A stretch of DNA of 64,000 bases from assembly GCA_024364735.1 (NCBI GenBank), contig JAGFNQ010000198.1, positions 312,251-376,250 on the forward strand. The letters run 5' to 3'. The translations under genes and the position numbers were made by a program. The DNA comes from Boesenbergia rotunda (Eukaryota > Streptophyta > Magnoliopsida > Zingiberales > Zingiberaceae). Position 1 is the stretch's first letter; each line of letters opens with the position of its first letter. Positions 1 through 11,645 of this stretch are shown here, in pieces. Below the pieces are notes generated by a model. That model worked only from the letters and a program-made list of their open reading frames with translations. It ran no database searches and was not told the DNA's origin.

Positions 1-647
1 GCTGCTGTGGAGGAGTCAGTCGAGTCGTGAGGGTACGAGTGCGAGTGAAATGTACTCGGGAAGGGAAATCCTAGGTGAGTGAGTAGGGCAGTCGACTGCC
101 CTTGGGGCAGTCGACTGATAAAACTCACTGAAGGGTTCTGGCCTGGGACCAGTCGACTGCCCTGGGGGCAGTCGACTGGTAGGTAGCTGGTGAGATGGCA
201 AATTCGAACGTTGGGAGTGTCAACGATCGAATTTAGCTGGCACCAGTCGACTGCCCTGGGGGCAGTCGACTGGTAGCGAGAAATCAGCCCCGAGTCCTAT
301 TTAAAGAGGACTTCGTGGTGGCTGAGTTTCTTGACGAGTTTAGTCTTGGTTAAAGGCCAAACAGTAGTCTTTGTGCTCAGAGGTTCTCAAGGTGTTGTGG
401 TGAGGTTTCTCGACCCACAAGGAGCGATGAGAGCTAGCCGGAGGTTATCCGGGGTTTGATCCATCGACGGATTGTTGGATTAGTCACCCGACCGGGGTGG
501 ATACCAACTAAAATCGCCGTGTTAGCATTGGTTAGTGATTTTATTATTGTTTTACTATTATTTCCGCTGTGCAAACTAACCGTGTAGGAACAAGAAAGGG
601 GTGAAACGCTATTCACCCCCCCTCTAGCGTACGAAACGATCCTAACA
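1..647 (+). mobile_element. LTR of gag-only copia-type family, 5' truncated by window edge
   Basis: This is the 3' part of an LTR of the family that recurs at 17952, 26804, 30074, 34432 and 51517. It has several CAGTCGACTG palindromes, a TATTTAAA box at 299-306, the shared downstream block (ACCCACAAGGAGCGA) and a canonical ...CCTAACA end at 647. The next bases are not a primer site but a minus-strand gypsy integrase reading frame, so the LTR either is solo or ends an element lying left of the window. The 5-bp target duplication (expected CATAC at 648-652) cannot be verified because the other flank is missing. Open frames inside it are chance. Confidence 0.85.
299..306 (+). promoter_or_regulatory. 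Putative LTR TATA box (TATTTAAA)
   Basis: TATTTAAA lies about 30 bases downstream of the last CAGTCGACTG palindrome. The same arrangement recurs in the other LTRs of this family, for example at 18573-18580 and 35156-35163. It is the likely core promoter of the retrotransposon transcript; no start site can be seen directly. Confidence 0.5.
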
Positions 648-2655
648 CATACAGGTCCCACCAGGATGAATAGAAAATCATGATCGATGGGCCTCCTGTA
701 GCAGCTCCTCCAAGATAGGGTGTGACTCTGGTACGCACAACCTCCCTTTGAAGTACAGAATGCCCTCCTCATCTCGTGTGAAGTCCGGCTGCACTCTTGA
801 AGCCACTCGGCTGCCCAAAAATTGTAGATGCTGGTCACTGGCCTATGCCTCTCTAATCCTCAATCTGATCGATGACTGGGCAACCATAGTCACAAGCAAG
901 CCTCTCTTGGTCTGAGCATGCTCCTCTAATTCTAGTTCTGGGAAACTCTGAATCAGGTCTATGACCATAACCTGCTGGCAGGCTAGAACATCTCTGGACT
1001 TCCTACTGAATGCGTCGGCGACAACATTAGCTTTCCCAGGGTGGTAGCTAATGGTACAGTCATAGTCCTTCAGGAACTCCATCTATCTCCTCTGGCGAAG
1101 ATTGAGCTCCTTCTGGGTAAATAGATATTTGAGGCTTTTATGATCTGTGACGATCTCGAAGGTGATGCCATAAAGGTGATGTCTCCAGATCTTTAGTGTG
1201 AATATGATAGCAGCTAGCTCTATATCGTGCACCGAGTAGTTCTTCTCGTGCTCCTTCAACTGACGAGAAGCATAAGAGACCACCCGCCCATGTTGCATGA
1301 GTACGACACCCAAACCCTGAAGAGATGCATCTGTATAAAGCACGAAGTCGTCCTCTCCATAAGGCAATACCAAGACTGGGGCAGATACCAGCCGTTGTTT
1401 CATCTCTTGGAAGTTGGCCTCACAAGCCTCGATCCATACAAATTTTATGCCTTTCCGGGTTAGGTGTGTCAGCGGTGAAGCAATACTGGAAGATCCCTCG
1501 ACAAAGCGTCGATAGTAGCTGGCCAAACCCAAAAAACTGCTCACCTTATGAACTGACTTAGGTTGTTCCCAACTGGTGACAGCCTCAATCTTCTAGAGGT
1601 CCACCGAGATACCTGGGCTGGACATCACGTGGCCAAGTAAACCCACGAAAGATAACTAGAATGCACATTTGCTATACTTCACATATAGTCGTTTCTCTCG
1701 AAGCGTCTCTAAAATAATGCGAAGATGACGTGCATACTCCTCCTCGGATCGGGAGTAAATCAAGATGTCGTCGATGAATATGATAGCAAACTGATCCAAG
1801 TATGGCAGAAACACCCTGTTCATGAGATCCATGAACACTGCTGGGGCATTTGTAAGCCCAAACGGCATTACCAAGAACTCATAGTGTCCATAACGAGTGC
1901 AGAAAGTTGTCTTCTGAATGTTTGAATCTCTGACTCTCAGCTGATGATAACTTGATCGCAGATCTATCTTGGAATACATAGAGGTACCCCTCAACTGGTC
2001 AAATAGATCATCCATATGTGGCAATGGGTATTTATTATTGATCGTGACCGAATTCAACTGTCGGTAATCTATGCATAGCCTCATAGAGTCATCCTTTTTC
2101 TTCACGAATAGCACTGGAGAACCCCATGGAGAAATACTCGGTCGAATGAATCCTCGATCTAGTAGCTCCTGAAGTTGGACCTTCAGCTCGTCCAACTCTC
2201 TCGGCGCCATCCGATACGGTGCTTTTGATGCCAGTGTAGTCCCCGGTATCAACTCAATAGCGAACTCTACCTCCCTTATGGGAGACAACCCTGGTATTTT
2301 CCTCTGGAAATACATCTGTAAAATCTCGAACCACTGGAACATCCGAGATCTGAGGACTACTACTGTCGAAAGCATTGATCAACGATACCAAGAAGCCCTG
2401 ACACCCGTGTGAGAGAAGCCTCTGTGCCTAGAATGCGGAGATAACTACTATGCCATCATCCTGGATGCCAAGGAAATCTCACGAGGGTTGGTCCGGAGAT
2501 CGGAAGGTGACCACCCTCGAATGGAAATCCACGACGGCATGAGATGTCGTCAGCCAATCCATGCCCAGGATAATATCAAACTCTATCATCTCCAGAACTG
2601 ATAGGTCTACAGTGAGGATAACCTTACCAAAATCTAGGGGGTACCCCTTAACCTC
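648..2655 (-). pseudogene. Ty3/gypsy pol remnant: RT, RNase H, start of integrase
   Basis: Reading on the minus strand, 2375-1656 is a reverse transcriptase with the SPVLFVKKKD block, a MPFGLTNAP block and the catalytic FIDDILIYS box. The same frame continues through the RNase H region (YYRRFVEGSS, then DASLQGLGVVL at about 1544-1083) and YHPGKANVVADAFSR (1082-843) into the first part of an integrase H2C2 zinc finger (EAHRS...FSIHPGG) that stops where the LTR at 1-647 begins. The frame is unbroken in phase but carries several in-frame stops, for example at about 1656, 1083 and 843. It is therefore decayed by point mutation and not by large indels. Core integrase lies beyond the inserted LTR or is lost. 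The element cannot be autonomous. Confidence 0.93.
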
Positions 2656-3380
2656 CTAAGTGACCTCCAAAATATCTCTCAAAGGTAAGGACACAGCCAA
2701 ACGTTGTGCCCTAAGGGTCGATAGCATACAAATCTTGCTTAATAATACCCGTGATATTAAGGAATATGAACTACCCATATCAATCAATAGATCTGCAGTG
2801 ACTGAATATAGCAAAACTGTACCTTGAAAAACAGTCCCATCGGCTCGATGCACCTCTTCCTGAGTAACAACATACACTCGACCGATCTCGGGTGGTGGTG
2901 GTGGTAAGGCAGGAACGGTAAGTGTCTGGGGCAGTTGCGGTGCTGGCGCTCCAAAAATCTGAGGCTGCTGATAAACTGGAAGTTGGTATCCAGAATAATA
3001 CTGCTGGCGAGGCTCTATAACTGAAGACTGAGATCCAGCTGATGGGTTGGCATGCTCCTGGCCCTGCCCAAACAGGCAATAAACATGTACTGGAGGAGTA
3101 GCGATCTGTTGCTGATGAGATGAAGTCTGAGTCCTCCTACCCCCTCGTTGAGTTCCAGACTGCCCGGAACGTCCCCCCTGAGCTAGGCCTTCTGTAACCA
3201 TGCCATGTGATCTCTGGGGGCAATCGCGTCTCTGATGTCCTGGCTGTTTGCAATGGAAGGAAAATGCTTACCCCACGTACAATTTGACTTACCATGCTCT
3301 CTAGAACCACACAAAGTGCACTGGCATCTCAAGGTAGTCTTCCCCTAGCCCTGTCGAGAGGGCTGGGAAGACCCTATCGC
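2656..3380 (-). pseudogene. Gypsy gag zinc knuckle and protease remnant
   Basis: The minus-strand frame at 3201-2656 ends in a retropepsin-like segment LLIDMGSSYSLIS. The family normally has D-T/S-G at the active site, so the residue after Asp is changed here. Just upstream, at 3279-3320, a CCHC knuckle (CTLCGSREHGKSNC) is intact. The protease frame is not in phase with the RT frame that starts at 2375, so at least one frameshift lies between them. The order gag knuckle, protease, RT, RNase H, integrase is that of Ty3/gypsy elements. Confidence 0.85.
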
Positions 3381-4482
3381 GATACGCCCTGATTTCTGAG
3401 GCCGATAGGCAGCCCCAGAACCATCCTGCGCTGTCTGATCCTGTCTACCTCACTTCCGCCCCGAAGAGTGAGGCTGGGAAGTCTGAACTGAAACTGAAGC
3501 TGTCTTCTTGTTTTTTTTCTTATCTGCAGATAACCTCTGCTCATCGACTCAATGTGAAGGGCTCGATCGAGTGCCTATCCGTAGGAGGTAAGATCCCATG
3601 GCGACACCCTAGTCTGAATGTAAGGAGTTAATCCCCAAATGAAGTACGTCATCCTCTCTAAGTCTCCGGGAAACATCTGAGGACAACCCTCGGACAGACG
3701 GTGGAAATTTATGTCGTACTCTGAGACCGATTGCTCTCCTTATCGGATATCCAAGAACTCCTGCCATCTAGTCAACTGATGAGCAGCGGGAAAATACTGC
3801 ATTGTGAACGCCTGCCAGAAAATCTCCCAGGTGACCTGTTGTGCACCTATAATGGATCACTGTGTGATCCACCAAGTCTCTGCCCGATACCGTAGATGGT
3901 ATGCAGCGAGCATGACCTTCTCCCGGTCTGAGCACTCTAGATATGGAAAAGCCCTCTCCAAAATCTCGAGCCAGGATCGAGCCGCGACTCCATCGGGAGC
4001 TCCATGAAATAGAGAGAGTCGACCCTTTGCCGCCTCGGCTAACGCTGGAATCCGGGCAACTGGTCTACCCTGAACTGTAGAGGCCCCGGGTACCACAAGG
4101 GGTACTGCTACAACTCCTAAAGATATCTTATGTCCAAGGGCTGTAGGACGGATGGCTGCAAAATCTGAGGCTCTAATTGCGTAGGTGTAGGGGCTGGCGG
4201 AACAGTCAGAGGTGCAGTTTGTGTCTGAAATATATGCATCATCTGCTACATCTGCTGCATCATCTGCGGTGCTGGCAGAGCATCGGGTAATACAGCAGTA
4301 GTCGTCACTAGGTGTATCTCCACCGGTGTTGCTGCGGGAATTACCTGGGGTACTATCGAGACTGGTGTCGTAAGCGGTGGAGATACTGTTGGAGCATCAC
4401 GAGTCTCAGGAGGAACCCGCCCTCAGCCGAGAGACTGTGCTCGTGACTGTCTCCCTGGAGTCTCCTCTGCCTCAACATTCAT
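3381..4482 (-). pseudogene. Ty3/gypsy gag remnant
   Basis: A minus-strand gag begins at the ATG at 4482 (MNVEAEETPGRQ) with a proline/threonine-rich N-terminal stretch. It continues into a recognisable capsid-like segment at about 4096-3857 (GAPDGVAARSWLEILERAF, then a YHLRYRAETWW stretch), typical of plant gypsy gag. In-frame stops and frame changes break it. It lies directly downstream of the primer site at 4751-4762, as expected for the first gene of the element. Confidence 0.8.
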
Positions 4483-4750
4483 GGCTCATTGAGATACCCG
4501 GGTCACCCTACGCACTGGTTGGCCCGGTCCAGCACATCGACTAGGTGGAGTCAGCTCAACCCGAAACGACATACCTGTAGAGATATACTTTACATTATTG
4601 ATTTACACCTAAATCAACTAACAAACCTTGCAGAATTTAGGGTTGTCACCTGGAGATGTCCCGTCATCGCCATGCCCCAAACATCCCTGTCGAGAAAACG
4701 ACTCCGAAAATCCACAAGTGCCCAAGTACCCAAGTTGCCTTGCAAATCTC

Positions 4751-4762
4751 GCTCTGATATCA
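4751..4762 (-). other. Primer binding site of gypsy element
   Basis: Read on the minus strand the sequence is TGATATCAGAGC, one mismatch from the initiator-Met tRNA primer site TGGTATCAGAGC. It lies seven bases from the LTR end (TGTCAC on the plus strand at 4770, GTGACA in element orientation). This fixes the element orientation and the LTR boundary. Confidence 0.8.
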
Positions 4763-4797
4763 AATAAATTGTCACGCTCCAAGAAGCCGCTCGTCTG

Positions 4798-4818
4798 ATA
4801 TATATATATATATATATA
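4798..4818. repeat. (TA)n microsatellite
   Basis: About ten uninterrupted TA dinucleotides lie within the gypsy LTR close to its terminus. Confidence 0.95.
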
Positions 4819-7198
4819 CAATTGTTCACACGACCGGCGGACATTTCCAAAAAAAAGAAAACAAAGGGGAATCTCCCAAAACTCGTACCCCCTTAGATGG
4901 GGCTGAAACAAACAAAAACAAGAACGTAAAACAAAGTGCAATCATAACACAAAAAAAACTCCGTACCAATACGCCTTACGACAGCAACACAAACAAGACA
5001 CTCTAAGTCATCACAAAGTAAAATAAACAGGACCGAAAGATAACAATCTGACAGGTATCTAGGAAAATACAATGCATCGTCCAAACACATTGTAAAACCC
5101 ATAGATTCTCCTCGACAAGACAAAACTGGGACGAGTTCCGGGATCTTCAGTACGATCAACCTGATAAAAATAAAGAGCCAACGGTGTGAGTTCAAAGAAC
5201 TCAGCAGATATCTCAGTAGCTATGCATATTAGGTCATACTAACAATAGTAATCATGTCATACCGAAACATAGATAAGAAGAAAATAATCATAACTGAGCA
5301 GCATGTAAGTAAAAACATATTGTCACCAATGCATGCTAGGTCTCTATTATGTGCATGTCAAACATATGCAACATTCAAGGGTATCAAGCAAGCAAATGCA
5401 ATAATGCGTATGCTTATGATGCAATGACATGGTCACCCCTAACGCCGGTCAGACATCGTCACTGACAACAGGGAGGAAGCTGAACGGGAAACCAACCTCC
5501 GGCGTAGAGCTGTGACAACTGTACACACTCTGCCATCACTGCTCCTGAGCGACCGAGTGGACGGGATGTTGTTGGAGAAACCAATCCGAAAACCCCATGT
5601 CATATGGGGGAGCTAACTCTCTCATCTCCTTGCGAAACCATGCTGTGGAGAGACCCTTGGCTGCTACCATGCTCCGACGTTTACTAACCCATGAGTGCAT
5701 GAGCCGAGCAGTACAGAGTACACTACCCACACTCCGATAACCCCTAACCCATTAGTGGTCATGTGGGTACGCCATGAATGACTGACGACCCGACTCGTCA
5801 ACAAGGGAGTAAGGGTCGACAGTTGTGTAACAATGCAGGATGATGCGTGATGCTGGTCAAGATGATCATCCGCTATCTAACCACCTATCATCTATATGAG
5901 ATGCAAAGATCCAAGGTGATTATGCATCATATCCTAAATCCTAAGAATAGGTATAGTGTGTATCACACATGCAAACCAGTAAAAGAAACTAATGAATAAA
6001 ATATACTGGAGTACCACATGGATATCCTGTGGTAATTAAGCATACTGAACATTAGAGGTAATGAAACACAACACTACTGTTACTATAGCAAATTATGCAC
6101 AAATATATCATCCAGAAATAGGATAGAGATACCCGCCTTCGATTTCGTAGGCAAAGAGAAAACTCCCACGTCAAATATAGTCTGCAACAAATTAATCAAA
6201 CACGCCTTGCATCAGATGCCCAATGTGTAGCTAATAAAGTAAAATAATAAACTACCTCGCTAAACAACTACTCTAGTTAACCAATATCAACCCTAATTAT
6301 TTAGTTAGCCCAAAATAAATAATAATCCATCAACGAACCTTACTGATAAGGTTGAGTTCTACTTATTTGCATACGCAAACACTCACACCCAACCCAAAAC
6401 CTCAACTCCCTCCCAGTAGCATCAAAAGGAAAATAGCTCACCAAATCCCATCCAGGGAAATTCTTCTCCTTTACACAACTCGCAGTGAAGGAACAAGGAA
6501 AAGAGGAGGAAAACAACACTGACATCATGGTTTTCTAAACATGACACACACAGAACTACAATATATTTACAGTAAAAAAAATTCATTAGTGTTCCTCCCT
6601 AAACCACTACTGTTTGCAGCACTCAAACCAAAATAGCAGGGCAAGAACAGTAGCAAATGGACGTCACTATGGATAACCCCAAATCACAAACTCCAATTGT
6701 CACAACATGCGCTCATGTATCATAACCATATAAGGTTTTCAGAGAAACGTTGTCATACAAAGCATACTCCTCTAAATTCTGATTACAAACGAAATGAGCC
6801 CTTATGAATTCTCATCGCAACTCAACAATACATAAGGAAGAAGTAGCCATTGATCAGAATCTACGACACTATCTAAATCGATATCAAAGTGGCTAGAGGA
6901 AATTCACAGAAATATCTCGAGGTCGAAGAATAACAAGAACTTATCCCAAACCGAGTCTCGTCGGCAGCCATCGAGACAATGCCGCACCGCGAGGAAGAAG
7001 ATCGACAAGGAAGGAGGAAAGAGGTGTCTGTTGCTCGCTTTGGCGCTAGGACTGGCGAAGGAAGCGTGGGAGGAAATCGGAAAGACAGAGGAAATCGCCT
7101 AGCTTTGGACTGTAGTTAGGGCAAGGAGAGGAAATGGAAAGGCAGAAGGGGAGGAGTCTGCTTTGATTTCGTAAATAAAGAGGAAAAAACCTCGAGCA

Positions 7199-7680
7199 AT
7201 TAATGTAATGTAATGTAATCTCGATTACAAAAGAGGTTGATGATTTGTAATCTGGATTACAAAACAAAACCTCCGTAATCTGGATTACATTACAGCTTGT
7301 AAAGTCGTCGGCCGGGCGACGACTGTCGTCGGTCGCCGCCGACCGGCCGCCGCTGCCGCGCCGGCCGGCCGCCGCCGACCCCCGCGGCCGGCCGCGCCGA
7401 CCCCCGCCGGCCGGCCGCCGCCGACCACCGCCGACGACCACCGCCGCCGGCGGTCCGGTGGTGTTCGCCGGCCGGTCAATGGTCACCGGCCGCCCGGCGA
7501 CGGTCGTCAATTTTGATTACATTACAGGATGGATTGCCCCTCACCAAACAAAAGAATCCAACTTGTAATGGTTATCAAAGATTACATACAACTCATTACC
7601 AAACATAACAATGTAATCAAGATTACATTACATTACATTACAAACTTGATTACATTACGGACCGGATTACATTACCCCCT
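7199..7680. mobile_element. GATTAC-rich MITE-like element with GC-rich core
   Basis: Both edges are made of repeated TAATGTAATC / GATTACATTA motifs in inverted orientation. The left edge has TAATGTAATGTAATGTAATC and the right edge has GGATTACATTACCCCC. Further GTAATCTGGATTAC pairs lie inside. The layout, with subterminal inverted repeats, no coding capacity and placement inside an LTR, is that of a non-autonomous DNA transposon. Between about 7311 and 7505 the composition switches abruptly to CCGGCCG-rich DNA unlike anything around it. The superfamily is unassigned because I cannot identify a clear target duplication. Confidence 0.6.
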
Positions 7681-8162
7681 ATCAAACATAGCATAAAGGG
7701 AAAGTCCTTCGATTTTTGCATCCATGACACTCTGTGTTTTGAAATTGTAAGGGAAAACACATTTGCCATTTAATCCTATAATTCTAGGCATTTGCCACAA
7801 CCCTTTTCTTTAGGCCTTTATCTATTTAGGCCCTACAAATTTAGTAAATTACGATTAAGCCCTCAATTTTTGAATTGCCATTTTTAACCTAGGTTGCATA
7901 GGCACTCCTTTGGAATGCTTCCTCGTCTCTTTCTTACTTGGAACAAGTTAGGGGAATTGCTTTGTATCTTGTTGTGGTAGTGCCAGAGAAGAAATAAATG
8001 TTGGCTTGCCATTCATAATTTGGGATGCCATCCATATGCGGCATTAATGTTTGTGGTGGAGCCCTTAGACTCTTGGCTTTTAAGTAGATTGCATAAAAAG
8101 AGAAAATTATATCTTTATTAACTTAATTAGATCAGATTCCTCTCTACTTTCTAATTCATAGA

Positions 8163-10054
8163 TTAGGTTATTTTTATCAAATTCCTATGAGGATCGATGG
8201 CAAATCTAGTAGGAGACCAAACAAGGGACGGCAGGAATAACAGGCTGTATATCTGTTCCATGGGAGTTGAAGCAGTAAGCTTCCACCTGCCATCCAGCGA
8301 CGCCGGCTGGATATCCACATTCTGCATCTTGATGCCCGTGCAGGCCACGCTCCGGCTGCACCTCAAGCTGATGCCGATTCTCTGACTGCTCGTCCCTTTT
8401 ATTCCGTAGTATTCCACGTCCCGCACTTCAACCGCCGATGTCTTTCTCCACCACAAATTAAACACAGAGTTAATTTCTTTTTTTTTTTAAAAAATACAGA
8501 AAATCAATAACCACAGGACGGCTTGAAGGTACAGTACTCTCAGGATTTACCTTGTTAGGGCAAACGTGGTCAGGACAGTAGTACTGATCGATAATGATAG
8601 GATTGTACACTGCTGTCAAGTTGATATGCTCAAAGATGATCCCTTTTGCATACCCCGATCCTCCCTGCATCCTCAAGCCAACAAACACACACCTCAAATC
8701 CATCAACAAGACCCATTCATTCTCACTCAGATTAAACCCTAATGAAAGAAAGAAAGAAAGAAAGAAAGAAAGGAAAAAAAAACATACTTGCCATGTCTTT
8801 ATTCTCAGTCCATTTGATGCGTGAAATATATGAGAATACGACACACGAATTTGCTCCACCGCTGACAGAGAGTTTTGCTCACCAAGGCTACCAATGCTAC
8901 AAGTAATTAAGCAAACCGCAATTAACTTGAGTTCATTAATGAAACGATTAACTCGAGTCGGCGTAACCTTATTCCGTGGCCGGGCCCGCATGTGATGCGG
9001 CTAACGTTCACATCGAAGGTGCCATTGCCGATCGAAACGCAATCATCTCCTGTAAGAATCATCATTAAGAATTCTAATCTGTTGATTAATTAAGCTAAAT
9101 GGTTATGACCTGCGGCGATGATGCAGTTGGACACAGCGACGTGTTGGCTGTGGCTGACGTGGACGCCGTCGGTATTTGGGCTTTCCCCAGGAGCACTCAC
9201 GGTGAGCCCATCAATTTGGGCCTTCGAACTTAACTCCAACACCACATGCATTTGAGGGCTGTTCCTGATCCGCAATCCCCTCACCGTGGATCCGTCGCAC
9301 TTCATCACAACCAACGCCTGGTTTTTATTTATAAATTTCTTTTTTTAAAAAAAAACTTTGAAGTGTTTAATTTTTTAATAATTATTATTTTCGCTCGAGG
9401 TCTTACATGGGGGGCAAAGGAGCATTCCTGCAAAATTAAAAATATATATATATATTATAAAAAAAAGAAAAAAAAAATGTGAAAAATATATGCTTACGGG
9501 TCTATTTTTGCATTTCCAATAAGGTAGTCCCTGGCCGTTGATCTCTCCGTAACCGTCAATAACCAACCCATTGAGACTGTGAAACAGAATCCAACTTTGC
9601 ACATTGCTCTCCCATACCACGTTGGGTCTCACGAGCGTTCCATCAATCTGTACCCATTTTTTTTATAAATTTAAATTTGAAATATCTATAAATGAAAATT
9701 TAAATTAATTATTAATTAATTACCTGAACATGGATTTTAGCTTTGCATGGGCAGAGAATATAATGTGGCTCAACAAGAAGGTTTTCCCTGATGGAACTAG
9801 AAGAGTGGGAGCCCCAGCATATGCACAAACTGCATTCCAACCTTTTAAAAATGCCTGAGAAATAATAACAATGATATATGATAACATATTAACCCTATAC
9901 ATAACACATATAGATAATCGATATTTTCATGCAAAAAAAAAAAGAGAGGATTAATCACTTGGGTATCATCTGTGATTCCATCTCCTTTTGCACCATAGTT
10001 AAGCACATTGTGCACTGAAGCAGCTACTAGTACAGTATTCAGAACAGTAGTCAT
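8163..10054 (-). pseudogene. Polygalacturonase-like gene (GH28), nine exons, two frameshifts
   Basis: Family role: secreted or cell-wall pectin hydrolases cutting alpha-1,4-galacturonan. Exons on the minus strand: 10054-9959, 9854-9724, 9647-9498, 9427-9407, 9317-9110, 9049-8968, 8896-8788, 8664-8551, 8441-8206; all inferred introns are GT-AG. Conserved blocks appear in order: YGAKGDGITDDTQ, QIDGTLVRP, NSPQMHV, SPNTDGVHV, G-DDCVSIGNG across a splice, CGPGHGISIGSLG, and GLRIKTW. The catalytic Asp residues, GHG and RIK are present. Exon 2 loses one base near 9780: the frame GKTFLL must switch to read the family-like tail before QIDG. The last exon loses one base near 8295: the frame must switch to reach EAYCFNSHG...VIPAVPC and a stop at 8206-8208; unshifted it runs to 8165. 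These breaks suggest a pseudogene, or assembly errors. The ATG at 10054 gives only a short hydrophobic leader, and an in-frame upstream extension after an AG at about 10093 may mean a missing first exon. Confidence 0.88.
8744..8771. repeat. (GAAA)n microsatellite in an intron
   Basis: A GAAA tetranucleotide run lies in the intron between the RIK-encoding exon and the next exon of the polygalacturonase gene. It produces long polar open frames that are not genes. Confidence 0.93.
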
Positions 10055-10690
10055 TGCGCTCAACGTCACTGCTAGTACTGGTTTATGATCCTGCAGGCAG
10101 AAATTAGATATAGATCATAAATCTTTAAGTAAAACAAATATTAACATGCAGAAAAAGCACGCCATGGAATTATCTCTGGGAATAAATATTGGCATGCAGC
10201 AGTGGAATCATCTGAGTATTAATTAAATTTGTTTATGAAGCATTTGATGCATGGTTAAAGGATACGATATGAGAGAGAGAGGTGTCGATACGTGCCTTTG
10301 TATTTTTTTAATCGAGTCACGAAGGAGTTAATAAGTTGTGTAGAGAGTTAAGATGGCATTAATTAATTGCGAGTTAAAGGATGGTGGATACTTAATACAG
10401 TTGGCTTGGGACCGTTGGTAGGTTTGATTAGGATAGGATTATATTTTTAATCCATGTTTGACTCGTTTTTAACCAGCTAAGTCAATGATAATTGGCCGCC
10501 TGTGATTACCATCATAGTATAAGTGGGAAAACCGATCACTCTTTGGCCCAGGTACTATGAATCACAATTTATACAATAACAATGATAACATATTAAAATT
10601 ACTTTTTTAGCCTTTGCCCTAGCAACAAAAACTAGAGTTTTAATTTGCATCCAAATTTTGGAGGGGGTATTTTAGTCATATAATAAATAG
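10055..10690. other. Upstream flank of polygalacturonase-like gene, no gene seen
   Basis: AT-rich DNA without a supportable reading frame. It should contain the promoter and possibly a first exon of the minus-strand polygalacturonase-like gene. No TATA box can be chosen with confidence among the many AT-rich stretches. Confidence 0.4.
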
Positions 10691-11200
10691 CCCATACTTT
10701 TATCAAGGGCTATAAATAAACTGAACGTTCGTGAACAAGCTTGGTATTCAGCTTGGTAAGAGTTTGTTTATGTTCGTTCAATACACACAAGATCGATTAA
10801 ATAAATAAGCTTGAATCTCGTTGAATTAAACAAACAAGCTTGAATACATATGTATTCAACTCGTTAAGGTTCGTAAATAATATTCGTGAATAACATTCAT
10901 AAAGCATATTTATTAATAAAACTCTTATCAACCTGCTAAATAAATAAAAAGAACTTTTAAAATATACAAATAAGTTTGAATTAGTAACTTCAATAACTAA
11001 TGAAATAAGTAAAAGTTTCAAACAATCAAACAAGCTTAAATTGAGAGTAAGCCAAGCTTGAAAACTCAATAACATCTAAACAAATAAGCTCAAACCAAAC
11101 TCAAGCTAAGCTCAGACTCATCAAAAATAAACTAAGGCAAGCTTGAATCATCATTTCTAAAGCTTGGTTTATTTTAGGTTCGGCTCGATTATCTGATCAA
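10690..11200. repeat. AAGCTTG-rich dispersed repeat
   Basis: This stretch contains many copies of AAGCTTG / CAAGCTT with TTCGTGAA-type inverted motifs, separated by AT-rich spacers. The only long open frame is hydrophobic and low-complexity and is not credible as a gene. The density of AAGCTTG distinguishes it from its flanks and suggests a repeat, but no ends or target duplication are visible. Confidence 0.4.
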
Positions 11201-11216
11201 ACAAGGTAGTAAATGG

Positions 11217-11405
11217 TGATTCGCTCGCCCTCAGCCTCCTTGCCAACCTGTCTTAGAGCTAATATGAAAGAAGTAAATCATGGGGGATACTAGCCTAGAT
11301 ATTGTGGCTAGCGCATGGGGAGGGGGGCACTGGCTTTGCGGGATTTTATCTCTCAAAACTCAAGGTGGCAACACTTACGCCCTAATCATTAGTCCATTCC
11401 ATGAG
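11217..11405 (-). mobile_element. SINE-like element, copy 1
   Basis: The minus strand of this stretch aligns along its length with the plus strand of 11646-11850. Shared blocks include GGAATGGA-TGATGATTA, TGTTACCACC-like, a tRNA B-box-like motif (GATAAAATCCCG here, GGGGTTAAATCCTGG in copy 2), CCCCACGCGCTAGCCA-like and GCTAGTAxCCTCCGTGATTTA-like. The length near 190-200 bases, the B-box-like motif and the absence of coding capacity fit a tRNA-derived SINE. Target duplications are not clear. Confidence 0.6.
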
Positions 11406-11645
11406 GACAATTATCTTATCAAACAAGCTTGAACATCCCAAAACTTGACTTGGCTCGGCTTGTTTGCTAACTCTACTTTTATCCTTATCAAAAAAAAATC
11501 ATACCAAACAAAAATAATTTTATCATACTTTATTAAATATTCTCATCTAAAACAGTCTTACCATTCAAATTTATAATCCATCGATAATCCTATCTTACAC
11601 ATCAAACGGTGCTTTTACTGTGGAAAAAAGAATAGCCTTTGTTTC

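Larger units (their letters stand above)
4770..7890 (-). mobile_element. 5' LTR of the gypsy element (minus strand)
   Basis: In element orientation the LTR ends ...GTGACA immediately before the primer site. It is homologous to the plus-strand solo LTR at 12842-15521: both share, in opposite orientation, a block with GCATCATATGCATACG-type sequence and a CACCCCTxACGCCxGTCA motif (about 5400-5460 versus 14765-14800). The outer end is not sharply visible. It is placed near 7890, beyond a MITE insertion at 7199-7680 and a block resembling the start of the solo LTR (FAAGGGTTTA-like, then AGGGCCT). The span apart from its MITE contains no gene that I can support. Confidence 0.65.

Noticed and set aside
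7046..7510. Open frame of 154 residues with a Gly/Arg/Ala-rich half
   Set aside because: The GC-rich MITE core lacks stops by composition alone; the rest is LTR sequence.
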